DNA of 64,000 nt from Culex pipiens pallens (GCF_016801865.2 NC_068939.1:126927105-126991104); one strand, 5' to 3'; counted from the first letter of the stretch, positions 46,144 through 56,711 are shown. Numbers and translations are program-made. The notes: generated by a model not told the origin, from the sequence alone.

Positions 46144-48330
46144 TGATTCTATGACAATTTCCGGAATTCCATTTCCCGGAATGGACGTTTTCCGGAATGG
46201 ACATTATCCGGAATGGACGTTTTCCGGAATGGACGTTATCCGGAATGGACAATATCCGGAATGGACGTTATCCGGAATGAAATTTCCCGGAATGGACGTT
46301 TCCCGGAATGGACATTTCCCGATTTTTTTATATTACCTGATATGAGAATGAATGGAATCTTGCCTACTCACTTACTTGTGGTTAAGAATTACTTAGTTTG
46401 TACTCCGTTGGTTTTGACAACAATATGAATATAAATACATGAATGATAAAAAGAAAGTGAAATGTTCGGACATGAACAATAGAAGCAAGTGTTGACTATT
46501 GAAACAATAATTTATCAACCACCACGAGATGTAACAATGTAGATCGATAGATATTAGATGTTTTTTACATTCTTTCAATTCTTTCATTTTTTTCCTTTCT
46601 TTTGTTAATCATTTGACTTATGTGACTAAATTCTACCATATTTTACTATAAAGCAGAATGATTATTTTCAAAGAAGGGAAAACCTCAAGAAAATAAAAAG
46701 CTTTTCAGAAAATCAATGTGTAATGTGTCCAGTCAAGAAAATAAATAGCTTGAGTGTATTTTTAAAGAATGAAAAACCTCAGGGAAAAATACATTATACA
46801 TTGATTTTCTGAAAAGCTTTTTTTTTATCTTGAGATTTTCCCTTCTTTAAAAATACACGTTCTTTCATCAAAGTAATGGGATTTTATGGAAGATTTATCC
46901 CTTCTTTTGTTAATTCTACTAAATTTCAACTAGTTTTTGTTAAGGAACTCTGCACTATAAAGAAGAATGTGTTTTTTTTAAAGAAGGGAAATCCTCTAGA
47001 AAAAAAAGCTTTCAGAAAATCAATGCATAATGTATATTTTCTTGAGGTTTTCCCTTCTTTAAAAATACACGATCTTTAATCGATGTGATGGAATTTCGTG
47101 TAAGGGATTTCCCTTCTTGTGTTATTCAGTTGACTTTTGTGACTAAATTCTACCAAATTTTATTATAAAGCAGAATGTTTATTTTCAAAGAAGGGAAAAC
47201 CTCTAGTAAATAAACAGCTTTTCAGAAAATCAATTTATAATGTGTACTTCCTTGAGGTTTTTCATTCTTTAAAAATACACTCAAGCTATAAATTTTCTTG
47301 GGGTTTTCCCTTCTTTGAAAATAATCACCCTGCTTTATAGTAAAATTTGGTAGAATTTGGTCACAATAGTGACCTGATTTACACAAGAAGGGAAATCTCT
47401 TACACGAAATTCCATCACATCGATTAAAGATCGTGTATTTTTAAAGAAGGGAAAACCTCAAGAAAATATACATTATGCATTGATTTTCTGAAAGCTTTTT
47501 TTTCTAGAGGATTTCCCTTCTTTAAAAAAACACATTCTTCTTTATAGTGCAGAGTTCCTTAACAAAAACTAGTTGAAATTTAGTAGAATTAACAAAAGAA
47601 GGGATAATTCTTACATAAAATCCCATTACTTTGATGAAAGAACGTGTATTTTTAAAGATAAAAAAAAAGTTTTTCAGAAAATCAATGTATAATGTATTTT
47701 TCCTTGAGGTTTTTCATTCTTTAAAAATACACTCAAGCTATTTATTTTCTTGACTGGACACATTACACATTGATTTTCTGAAAAGCTTTTTATTTTCTTG
47801 AGGTTTTCCCTTCTTTGAAAATAATCATTCTGCTTTATAGTAAAATATGGTAGAATTTAGTCACATAAGTCAAATGATTAACAAAAGAAAGGAAAAAAAT
47901 GAAAGAATTGAAAGAATGTAAAAAACATCTAATATCTATCGATCTACATTGTTACATCTCGTGGTGGTTGATAAATTATTGTTTCAATAGTCAACACTTG
48001 CTTCTATTGTTCATGTCCGAACATTTCACTTTCTTTTTATCATTCATGTATTTATATTCATATTGTTGTCAAAACCAACGGAGTACAAACTAAATAATTC
48101 TTAACCACAAGTAAGTGAGTAGGCAAGATTCCATTCATTCTCATATCAGGTAATATAAAAAAAAATTCCGGGAAATGTCCATTCCGGGAAACGTCCATTC
48201 CGGGAAATTTCATTCCGGATAACGTCCATTCCGGATACTGTCCATTCCGGAAAACGTCCATTCCGGATAATGTCCATTCCGGAAAACGTCCATTCCGGGA
48301 AATGGAATTCCGGAAATTGTCATAGAATCA
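46144..48330. mobile_element. Foldback (FB-like) element: 2.2-kb palindrome with 16-bp tandem repeats at both ends
   Basis: The sequence reads nearly the same from both ends (TGATTCTATGACAATTTCCG at the left, its complement at the right) with the symmetry centre near 47237. The two arms of about 1.09 kb almost touch. Each end carries an array of TTWTCCGGAATGGACG or TTTCCCGGAATGGACG units, nine on the left and eight on the right, including one 15-bp variant in each. Inside the arms, longer blocks with AAGAAGGGAAAACCTC and CTTTTCAGAAAATCAATG repeat. CTAAAA lies on both sides (46138-46143 and 48331-48336) as a likely target duplication. No transposase frame; identical 64-codon frames in the two arms are a by-product of the symmetry. 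Confidence 0.85.
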
Positions 48331-48504
48331 CTAAAACTGTTTTTTTGAAAAGTGGTCTAAACGTCAAAATTATTGAAAATCGGTAGTGGGAATCGATTTT
48401 CCAGACAATTTTACATAAAAGTCTCCATATTGACCGTTGTCCTATGTCCAATCCTTGGGAAGATACAGCGGTTTTAAAAATGAATATGTTGAAAAAACGG
48501 GTTT

Positions 48505-49048
48505 TGCCTTCCTCACCTGACTGAGGCAAGGCTATAAAATCACTCAAAAATTGAACTTTTTAAATAAGCCTCCAAGATATACCTTTACGTATACATATCG
48601 GCTCAGAATCGAATTCTGAGCAAATGTCTGTGCGTGTGGATGGACGTAGAATTTTTTTTCTCACTCACTTTTCTCGGAACTGGCTCGGCCGATTTTGTCC
48701 GGATCTATGTTTTTGGATTCGTTTTCAGGTTCTTTAAGTCTTTTTTTAATTTCATCCGGTTTGGTGCAGTATTTTAAAAGTTATGTTCGAAAAACTGTTT
48801 TGGTTTATACAAAAAAGGGTCATTATTTACATAATTTGAAAGCTCCGGCGGATAGCTGTCGGAACTTTCCGCTCAGTGCACGCACACAAACACTGCAGTA
48901 CTTTCAAATGGTTCATTAAATTTATCATAGATGGCAGCATCCAGATGTATAGTGTCTTTACTAAGTAAGCGTTAGCCAAAGCTTTCGTAGTGTGAGGTTG
49001 CAAGGCTTTTAGGAGGAAGGCAGCAACCACCTTCTGGTGGATTAAGTA
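48505..49048. mobile_element. GCCTTCCTCA / GGTGGATTAAG element, copy 1
   Basis: Starts GCCTTCCTCACCTGACTGAG and ends AGGAAGGCAGCAACCACCTT then GGTGGATTAAG. The left subterminal block GGCTCAGAATCGAA, then CAAATGTCTGTGCGTGTG, is shared with the copy at 49407. The ends contain inverted GCCTTCCTCA/TGAGGAAGGC. This is a widespread mosquito repeat type. Confidence 0.7.
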
Positions 49049-49406
49049 ACGTTTTTTTTTGTAGTTTTTGGCTATTTCTATATGACATTCTATATTCTTG
49101 GTTTTTCAGTCTCGTAAATATTTTTACCGGAAAGCTCGTCCAATTTCCCATAAATTTGCCTTTGACAGCATTTCAATTAAATGTATGGGCTTACAGATAT
49201 AAGTTTAATTACATTGCTCATAACTGTAAATAGAATATTTTTTTCAGTGTGGTAGAAACCTGGATAGTAAATAAGCTTACGTAAATAATAAGACAAGTCA
49301 AATTGAAAAACTGTCAAGCTTTCCGGTAAAAATATTTACGAGACAAAAAAACTAAGTCTGTCATATGGAAATTACCAAAAACCACCCAAAAACCTATTTT
49401 TTCAAC

Positions 49407-50476
49407 ATTTTGCCTTCCTCACTGAGGTAAGGCTATAATCCTGCTCTAAAAATAAACTTTCTACTAAAAGCTCCTAGACCCACCTTCATGTATACATTTC
49501 TACTCAGAATCGAAAACTGAACAAATGTCTGTGTGTGTGTGTGTATGTGTGTGTGTATGTGTGTGTATGTATGTATGTGACCAAAATTCTCACTGAGTTT
49601 TCTCAGCACTGGCTGAACCGATTTTGATCGAACCAGTTGCATTCGACTTGGTTTAGGGTCCCATACATCGCTATTGAATTGTTTGAAGTTTCGATAAGTA
49701 GTTCAAAAGTTATCCATAAAAATCTGTTTTCACAAATACCCGGATCTCAATTATATGCATGTAAACGATGTCCGGATCCATCATCCGACCCATCGTTGAT
49801 TAGGTAATTGAAAGGCCTTTCCAATTAGTCCAAGACATTGAAGATCTGGCAACCCTGTCTCGAGTTATGACCACTTAAGTGATATTTATGTACTTTTTTG
49901 AAGCCGGATCTCACTTAAATGTATGTAAACTATGTCCGGATCCATCATCGGACCCATCGTTGGCAAGTTAATTGAAAGGCCTTTCCAATGAGTACAAAAC
50001 ATTGAAGATCTGGCAACCATGTCTCGAGTTATGACCACTTAAGTGATATTTATGTACTTTTTTGAAGCCGGATCTCACTTAAATGTATGTAAACTATGTC
50101 CGGATCCATCATCCGACCCATCGTTGGTAAGGTAATTGAAAGGCCTTTCCAATGAGTACAAAACATTGAAGATCTGGGAACCCTGTCTCGAGTTATGACC
50201 ACTTAAGTGATATTTATGTACTTTTTTGAAGCCGTATCTCACTTAAAAGTATGTAAACTATGACCGGATCCATCATCCGACCCATCGTTGATTAGGTAAT
50301 TGAAAGGCCTTTCCAATGAGTCCAAACCATTGAAGATCTGGCAACCCTGTCTCGAGTTATGACCACATAAGTTATACATTGTGTTTTTTTTCTGGATCTA
50401 AAAAAATGATGAAACCACTCATATACCCATTTTTGGTAAAAAGTGAGGAAGGCATCAACCACATAGGTGGATTAAG
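49407..50476. mobile_element. GCCTTCCTCA / GGTGGATTAAG element, copy 2 with internal tandem array
   Basis: The left end is GCCTTCCTCACTGAGGTAAG and the right end is GTGAGGAAGGCATCAACCAC then GGTGGATTAAG. It includes a GT-rich microsatellite at 49527-49580 and a four-unit tandem array (separate entry). Confidence 0.7.
49737..50392. repeat. Tandem array, four units of 164 bp
   Basis: Units start at the CCGGATCTCA-like word near 49740, 49904, 50068 and 50232. Each contains GTCCGGATCCATCATCCGAC, GAAAGGCCTTTCCAATGAGT and GTCTCGAGTTATGACCAC. The spacing is 164 bp throughout and the units are very similar, so expansion is recent. GGATCCATCATCC and AAGGCCTT give each unit small palindromes. Confidence 0.85.
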
Positions 50477-51342
50477 TTAGTTTTTATTTTTAAAACCGCT
50501 GTATCTTCCCAAGGATTGGACTTAGGACAATGGTCAATATGGAGACTTTTATATAAAATTGTCTGGAAAATCGACTTTCGTATTCGGTTTTCGAAAATTT
50601 TGATGTTTAGAGCACTTTTGAAAGAATCAGTTTCAGTAAATGATTTTTGTATTTTTTTAGGTGAGTTGCTCCATCCTGCATTTTTCGTGAGTCTTTTTGT
50701 AGCATCTTAGGCTATTTTCACAAAAAATTTGAACAAAAAAAAATCGTGGGCTCACCTTCAAATTTGACTATTAAACTTAAAAATCAAAAAATCTCATAAA
50801 AGTGGATAGTTTTTTTCATTCAGTGTTTTTTTTCGGAAAGCCCGTCAAACAAGTTTGTCTTTGACCACTTTTTGGTACGATGCAACGGCTTCGAGATACA
50901 GCAATATTTAAATTACGAGATACAAACATATTTAAAACACTTACGCCCTTCTCAAATGTCATTATGGCTTAAATAGGCGTAGGATAACATGTCTACAAAG
51001 TTTGATTGAAATTGGAGAGGGTCGGGTACAACCGATTTCCTATTTGACATGGAATTGCTCGTTCAAAAAAAATCCTCTCTGATTTTAAAAGAACATGTTT
51101 TAGGATTTTAAGCACGTTCGAATCAAACAATAATTTTTTTTAGTTTTAGCACTAAAGTTTCATGTTTTTTAAGCTCTATATTTTTTTTACCTCTTATTAA
51201 GGATAAGGATTGTTTTTGTTGACTTCTTTGTATGTTTTTTCCCTTTGGGCTGAAAGGCTAAGACCGCAGTTGTCCATTTCGCCACTTCTTTTTGTCTTAA
51301 ACATTAGTAATTAGCAATTTTGACTTGCTCTTTGTGGCATTA

Positions 51343-51581
51343 CACTCAAACCCCGATGGTTTGACACCAACTGTTGTCAAACGAACGGGGTCACTTTTTA
51401 GTTTGACACCCTTTTTACACTGAGTTCACACACACTACCAAACGTTTGTTTTGATAGTTTGCGTGAGCGCCGTGTAAAAAGTGACAGCTCGTCACTTTTT
51501 AGTTTGACTTTGACCAACCATCGGGGTACAAACTAAAAAAAGTGTCAAACGAAAAAGTGACCAACCACCGGGGGTTGAGTG
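51343..51581. mobile_element. TA-flanked MITE, CACTCAA ends, copy 4 (inverted orientation)
   Basis: Complete, with CACTCAAACCCCGATGG and the CCGGGGGTTGAGTG end and TA on both sides (51341-51342 and 51582-51583). Same family as 29424-29660 but opposite orientation. Confidence 0.85.
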
Positions 51582-51583
51582 TA

Positions 51584-52380
51584 TGTGAAAACTTGTCACT
51601 ATTACCCTCTAAAAAATGCTCAGGGTGCCAGTCTGATTGTCGAATAAAATAGGGCTGATGTAAGGCCGACCAGGTTTTTTGGGCCTATTTTGTGCATTTT
51701 AGTGTGTTCCCCTGAAATTTAAAGAATAATTGTAGAAATTATTACCTCTATGAGGCTTCATCTTTAAATAACGTCACGCTTAAATAAGCCAAAATGGGTC
51801 ATACATGTTTCTAAATATTTGCTAGACCAAATCTCACCCTCAGACCCAGGGGGATGCTTAAGGCCGCCATCTTAGGTGATTGAGATTGATAACGCGCGCA
51901 AACTGCGCACAGTGAAAACAAAAATATTTCTTTTATTAATAATTCAATTTTTGTTATAAGAATTACTGTAGCAAATTTTGTTGATTCAAACCTCGTACAG
52001 GCTGATTCTACAAAACTTTTTTCTGCGTGAGTAAATGTCACAGTTTACACAGTAGTTAAGTTAAACGTTTCATGTGATAAAAGTACAACTTAAAATGAGG
52101 TCATCGGCCCGATGTGTGCTTAATAATCCCTACTTTAGTAGTTTATTTTGCAAATAAATTGATAAAAATCACCTCACAAACATACACTAACTTTTAAACG
52201 TACATTGCGGTAAAATTTTACATAAAAACAATAATTACTTTATTTCCATTTTATGCCAGCAGTTTTTGTACTTTTTTTACAGTGCGCAGTTGCTTTGTTT
52301 TGATTCCGTAACGAGCAGCTGTTCTTTTGTGCTGGAGCCGAAGTTAACATTTCCCTTTCGTTCTGGTGCCGAAGTTGACA
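51584..52380. other. Region upstream of LSm10, no gene recognised
   Basis: AT-rich, then moderately GC-rich from 52290. The promoter for the downstream transcript is expected here; no clear core motif was identified. Confidence 0.45.
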
Positions 52381-52444
52381 GCTTGTGTTGGCCACGGGCA
52401 AGCTGCCTGTAGTCAACACAAGCCCCCCTGCTCAGACCCAATGC

Positions 52445-52600
52445 ATGTTTCATTATGAAACCCTTGATGACAATTTGCTCATTCTGATCGGGCTATCTGA
52501 GGACGTGAAACACGCGATCCACATAATCCACAAACAAGACACTTTCAAAAAAGAAAAGGCGCAAACCAAAATAAACAAATTTCGTGCTAACAAGTTTTGA
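52445..52600 (+). CDS. Small ORF directly upstream of LSm10, unknown function
   Basis: From the in-frame ATG at 52445 it encodes 51 residues: MFHYETLDDNLLILIGLSED then VKHAIHIIHKQDTF and a Lys-rich tail KKEKAQTKINKFRANKF. The open frame extends upstream to about 52379, just after a GTTGACAG that could be a splice acceptor, so it may instead be the last exon of a longer frame. The peptide has an amphipathic hydrophobic middle and a basic end. The stop codon is 51 nt before the LSm10 ATG, suggesting a two-cistron transcript or closely packed genes. No family recognised. Confidence 0.4.
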   Translation: MFHYETLDDNLLILIGLSEDVKHAIHIIHKQDTFKKEKAQTKINKFRANKF

Positions 52601-52651
52601 TATACTTTATTTAAGTTTTCTAGTGAACATTCTAATAGTTTTGGTCTCAAA

Positions 52652-52975
52652 ATGAGTCGCATGACTGACAAGAAGGAGCGGTACAACTCGTTCAACGATT
52701 TGACCGCCCTGACGCAGTGCCTGGTGGATCGGAACATTCTGATCGATTTGCGGAATGAAACTTCGGTCGCCGGCAAAATCACCAACGTCGATGGGTACCT
52801 AACACAATTTGTTTGAAATGTTGGAGCTTTATAACATGTTTGATTCTTTTGATCTAGGTTCATGAACATTTCGATGGAAAATGTTGTTTACATCGACGAG
52901 CTGGGCAAACAGTTTAGGATGGACGAGTTTATGATCTACCCGAGGTACATTCGGTACATTCACATTCCGGATGAG
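52652..52975 (+). CDS. Lsm10: U7 snRNA-associated Sm-like protein LSm10 (two exons in window)
   Basis: LSm10 is a subunit of the heptameric Sm ring of U7 snRNP, which cuts the 3' ends of replication-dependent histone pre-mRNAs in the nucleus. Exon 1 is 52652-52794 (ATG after CTCAAA), exon 2 is 52858-52975, and GT-AG borders close in frame. Sm1 motif: LIDLRNETSVAGKITNVDGF then MNI (about residues 30-52). Sm2-like strand: FMIYPRYIRYIHIPDE (residues 72-87). The NVD-x-FMNI and RYIHIPDE blocks fit LSm10 better than SmD1. After residue 87 either the donor GTAAGT is used and a last exon lies further right, or the frame stops at TAA 52982-52984; relatives have roughly 30 more residues, so a further exon is likelier. 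Confidence 0.85.
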
Positions 52976-53260
52976 GTAAGTTAAATACACCGATAGATTC
53001 ATTTTCCATTGCCAAGATATAAACCAGCACTGACATTGTGCTATTTACAAAGTTAACGTAGCTTAATTAAATAATTAAATTTGAGTTTCATTATATTAAA
53101 AACGCGATTTGTTAATACAGTGATGATTTAACAAATTCTGTTCCAACGTTTCAAGATATTAAGGTGCAAACAAAACATTCCATCAGTCAAAGTGACATTT
53201 CTCGCTGTCATCGCGTAGTTATTGTTATCGTTGTTTTGCTCTCATAAAAGGTTGATTTTC
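52976..53260. other. Sequence after LSm10 exon 2, third exon not found
   Basis: AT-rich. I looked for a short C-terminal LSm10 exon here and up to 54 kb and could not identify one. Confidence 0.4.
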
Positions 53261-53860
53261 TGTACGTTCGTCACTCGTATAGTCGTTCGTCGCGCAAATA
53301 AGTATTAGAAACGTCCTTGAAATTTTCCTCAAACAACAAATATTGCCCAAGAGCACAAATCACACACAATTAAAAGTGGGACATGAATGAAGAGTGTCAC
53401 GACTGTCAGTTAGTTCCAAGATCGTCTGACACTGGTGCTGGACAAAGTAGTAAATTTTGCTGCTCTCAGTTGGAGTCTTGTGATGAAAACAGGTGTGTGT
53501 TATCAAACAGAACAAATTGAGATTATATTAATGGATAGTGATTGTATTTAGCTCGAAAGAAGGATTAATCAGGGTCAATGGCAGACGGCAAAACGAAAAG
53601 TGATAAACACGTACGCAAAACAGTGAAAAATTAGTGGAATTTCGATGCTTTGTGTGTGACCTTTGTCGCAGAGAAACGAGGCCCTAAACGATAAAGAGAG
53701 AATGAAAAAGTGTGATTAGTAAAGTTGAGAGAATCAGAATCAGTGAAAAAAGGTTTATCGCCAGAGCATACAATACATCGACAGAAGAACGACGTTACGT
53801 AAACCTTGGGTGTCATCTGCTCTGTCCCGAAGGAGCTGTGTTTGGGAAGTCGCATAAAAC
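53261..53860 (+). other. Candidate 5' leader exon(s)
   Basis: This has single-copy, moderate-GC sequence with several short upstream ATGs and ends in a donor (AAAACA, then GTGAGT at 53861). A second possible donor GTGTGT follows AAAACAG near 53492. One small frame (53383-53520, 45 codons) is Cys-rich: MNEECHDCQLVPRSSDTGAG, then QSSKFCCSQLESCDENR. The best downstream partner in the window is the acceptor CTTCCTACAG before 62385, ahead of NT5DC1. Assignment as an NT5DC1 leader is an inference. Confidence 0.35.
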
Positions 53861-53889
53861 AGTGAGTATTGAAAGTTTTTAAGACCAAT

Positions 53890-54270
53890 CAAAGAAATTA
53901 ATTAAGTTTTAATATTGTCGGAATTAATTTTTAATTTTAATGGTGAATATGCATTTTTTTATTTTTGAAATTTTTAAGAAATTTAGTCTGATTTTTTTTT
54001 TTAATTTGCTCTAAAATATTGTTAAATTAGATTTTAAAAATGAAGTTTAGATCCAAAACAAAATTTTCGAAAATGATCTTGTTTAGATTGAAGTGTAGAT
54101 TATCATCAATTAATAGCATTGAGCTAATTCTATAATTTAAAGCTTGAAAAAATAACAAATTTAATGAAAACATAGATTCAACGACTGTTTAAAAAATGCC
54201 CCGGGAATTCCCGGGATTCAAAAAATATTTTCCCGTTTCCCGGGAAATTCAAAACTCGGAAAAATTGAAC
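53890..54270. repeat. Fragment of the CCCGGGAA hAT family, inverted
   Basis: Matches 25879-26125 in reverse, including CCCGGGAATTCCCGGGATTC and TTCCCGTTTCCCGGGAAATT. Terminal ends are not preserved. Confidence 0.6.
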
Positions 54271-54562
54271 TATACGGTTATAGCGGTATACGCACTTCGG
54301 AAAGAACCGGTCAAGAAAAAAATCAAACGGGCAGCAGCAGCAGCGAAAGCAAGCTGAAAGGGTCAAGAAAAGCCCCAAGAAATCGCTCCCTTTCCTGTGT
54401 TCTGTTGTTCGTAAAGCTGTTTCTTGGCCCCTTTCCTTCCGATCTGCATACCAGCCTTATAATTTGAATTCAATACTTCTCGGTTTTAATTTGATTTCAA
54501 TACTTTTAAATTAAGGGGTTACATACATGTAGAAAATCACAAAATTTCATATTACAGAAAAT

Positions 54563-56025
54563 GGGTCTCATACGAAAGGCCAAATCTCAAAGGCCGAATC
54601 CCGAAAAGCCGAAATTCAAAAGGTCGAATTACTCGAAAAGCAGAATTCTCGTAAGGCCGAATAATCAGGGGGCACAAAAAATATTTTTTCGAAAAACTTC
54701 AAAATTTTAATGAAAATTAAAGTTTAATCAACTGAAAACCAGTTAAAATGCATTTTCCCACGTTTGTAATCATATTCAGCAGGTTTGAACTCCTTTGATA
54801 ACATTTTAAATTTTCATGAAATACCAATGTACAGTCCCACGAAAAGTTTTTTTTTGCGAAAACAAAAATCCGTCAATACCTTGATATTTTTAAAACTAAT
54901 GATTGGTAAGCAACTGTACTGCCGTTCTACGCATAATTGTCCCATGTCAGTTTTTGACGATTTTGACTTTATGTCATTTTTAAGTTTAGTCTGATGTGTA
55001 CTTTAAGAAAAACACATAAAATCTGGTACTTTGTTCGGAAACTCATCAAAAACAACACCAAGTCTGTTTGTCCCATCGTTGAACTTCTACGCATAATTGT
55101 CCCACCAAGTATTTTCTTACACGGAATCATTAGTTTTACTAATCATTGTGCCTTGTTTACCTGTTGTATAGCAAGAGGATCACAAATAAGGTTGATAAAC
55201 TGCTAACTGGGGCGATTAGGGACACATAGGGCGAATAGGAACCCACGGGACAATTATGCGTAGAAACACAGAAATCGGTCGACAAATTTCAATCGCGTTT
55301 TTCTCAGTTGCACTTTTTTGAACATGGGAGAATTATGCGTAGAACGGCAGTGTACGCCTGTAAAATGCATTTTAAAACACTTTTTGCATCCAAATGTTGA
55401 AATCTAGGCTTGTAATTAAAATTTTTATATTTATATATTTTTTTCCGCCACCCCCCCCCCCCCCCCCCCCCCCCTTGAACTTGGTCAGAGCAGAGGCACA
55501 TAAATTTCAAAGAATATAAGAATATTTGTAACGGCCTTCTGTAACAAAATTTTTTATATTTTATATTTTTAAAGTTTCTATTTATTTATCTGTGAACATC
55601 ATAATCAATGAAAATCGTGAAATTATGAACAAAATTCTGAATGCCATAATTGGGTACTAAAGCCCTATGTAAATTTTTATCTACAACGGTAAAAAAAACA
55701 CGATTTAAAACAATTTCTGATCACTTTTTTTCATTTTAATGCAATTTTTTTTTATGACTAGACAACATTTTTTGATGAATCAACTATGGTCCCCTTGGAA
55801 CGAGCTGTCAAGTAGGAACTGTTCTGTCAAGAAGGACCGCGAGGTTAATTTTCCAAAATTGATTTAAAAATCCATTTTAAACTCTTTGTGGTCGTACAAA
55901 GGGTCATTGTACTCAGAAAAATAAGCTTTATTTATCGCTGTTAACAATAATATCAGCAATCTAAGCTTCATTTAAGAACCCAATTATTCTGCCTTTCGAG
56001 ACATTTGGCCTTTTGAGGCAATCCT
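54563..56025. mobile_element. hAT-like element with AAGGCCRAAT-repeat ends
   Basis: 8-bp duplication CAGAAAAT at 54555-54562 and 56026-56033. The left end carries reiterated AAAGGCCGAAT-type words (CGAAAGGCCAAATCTCAAAG), and the right end carries the complement (CTTTCGAGACATTTGGCC). The interior holds a nested MITE (54919-55350) and a C run of 26 at about 55449-55474. No transposase. Confidence 0.7.
54919..55350. mobile_element. CTGCCG-ended MITE with 4-bp TGTA duplication, nested
   Basis: Inverted ends CTGCCGTTCTACGCATAATT and complement; TGTA on each side (54915-54918 and 55351-55354). Inner copies of TTCTACGCATAATTGTCCCA occur at 55085-55105. A related element with a TATA duplication is at 25162-25408. 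Confidence 0.8.
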
Positions 56026-56561
56026 CAGAAAATTCAATAATTTGGCTAAAAAATATGATTTTCAATCACTCTTGAAATTTTCATGAAGATATTTCGTTAC
56101 TAAATTGTGTAACAGACGATTTAAGTTCACAATTCTGCTATGCGCAAAGCAAACTGTCAAACTTTGTGAATGTTTTTCTCAAAACACCTAGTTGATTTAC
56201 GGGTGCCATGATATCTAGAGATGGGATGGACCAAATTGGCTAAAATTTGGGGTGAAGACTGCTTTTTTTAAAATTACAAAACTCAAAAACTGACGATTTT
56301 TTGTATGAAAAATACAAAAAAAAATATCTTTTTTTAAGTAAAGTTTTTGAAATCAGCTTTCGTCATGCACACAGGACCGGTTTAACGAGTCTTCACCAAA
56401 ATTTTGAGTCGATTTCTTCAAAGCAGTTTTGAGATATCGTGGCACAAAGCTTTCATTGCATGCTAAGGAAAATTTGATGCTTTTGCAGGGAAAACCGTTG
56501 ATTTCGTAGACATCGGATGTTTTGCCGATGCGCCAGCTCTAGGTACAACGAATCCATATCT

Positions 56562-56711
56562 GGAGTTTTTTTTTTTGAAAAGGTCCAATAAACCAAATTT
56601 TCAGTTTTTGTTTTTTGGGTGTTTTTAATACCCCTGACTCAAGGCGGTTTCAAAAACACCCAAAAAGCAAAAACTGGAAATTTGGTTCATTGGACCTTTT
56701 AAAAAAAATCC
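56562..56711. mobile_element. Palindromic MITE, CTGGAGTTTTTTTT ends, copy 2
   Basis: Same element as 44735-44884. The halves are the same but the loop (ACCCCTGACTCAAGGCGG) is in the opposite orientation, as expected of a palindrome inserted in reverse. Confidence 0.8.

Larger units (their letters stand above)
45744..51064. repeat. Large inverted repeat: left arm 45744-46137 plus 48337-48500, right arm 50480-51064
   Basis: The left arm (GAGCAATTCCA...CCGACCCTCTCC...TGCATCGTA...CTTGGGAAGATACAGCGGTT) is the diverged inverse of 51064-50480. The left arm is split by the foldback element at 46144-48330. Between the arms are two GCCTTCCTCA-type elements and a tandem array. The arms have no coding capacity. 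This looks like one long-TIR element that later received insertions. Confidence 0.65.
54515..56450. mobile_element. piggyBac-like MITE copy 3, split by a hAT-like insertion
   Basis: The left end follows TTAA (54511-54514) and matches the MITE at 9484. The second half resumes at 56026 after the insertion (GATTTTCAATCACTC onward, then TTTACGGGTGCCATGATATC). The right terminal repeat is lost. Confidence 0.75.

Noticed and set aside
46160..46320. Regular 16-bp repeats that could suggest a CRISPR-like array
   Set aside because: There are no spacers, the units are contiguous, and the array is mirrored in the other arm of a eukaryotic foldback element.
46151..46345. Open frame with repeated RNGHYPEWTFSGMDV peptide
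   Set aside because: The repeat peptide is the translation of the 16-bp DNA repeat in the foldback element and appears in both arms on opposite strands.
55449..55474. Run of 26 C residues
   Set aside because: Homopolymers of this kind occur inside several mosquito MITEs here (also the G runs near 11560 and 11630 and the C runs near 24280 and 24350) and may be length-inaccurate in assembly; no function inferred.
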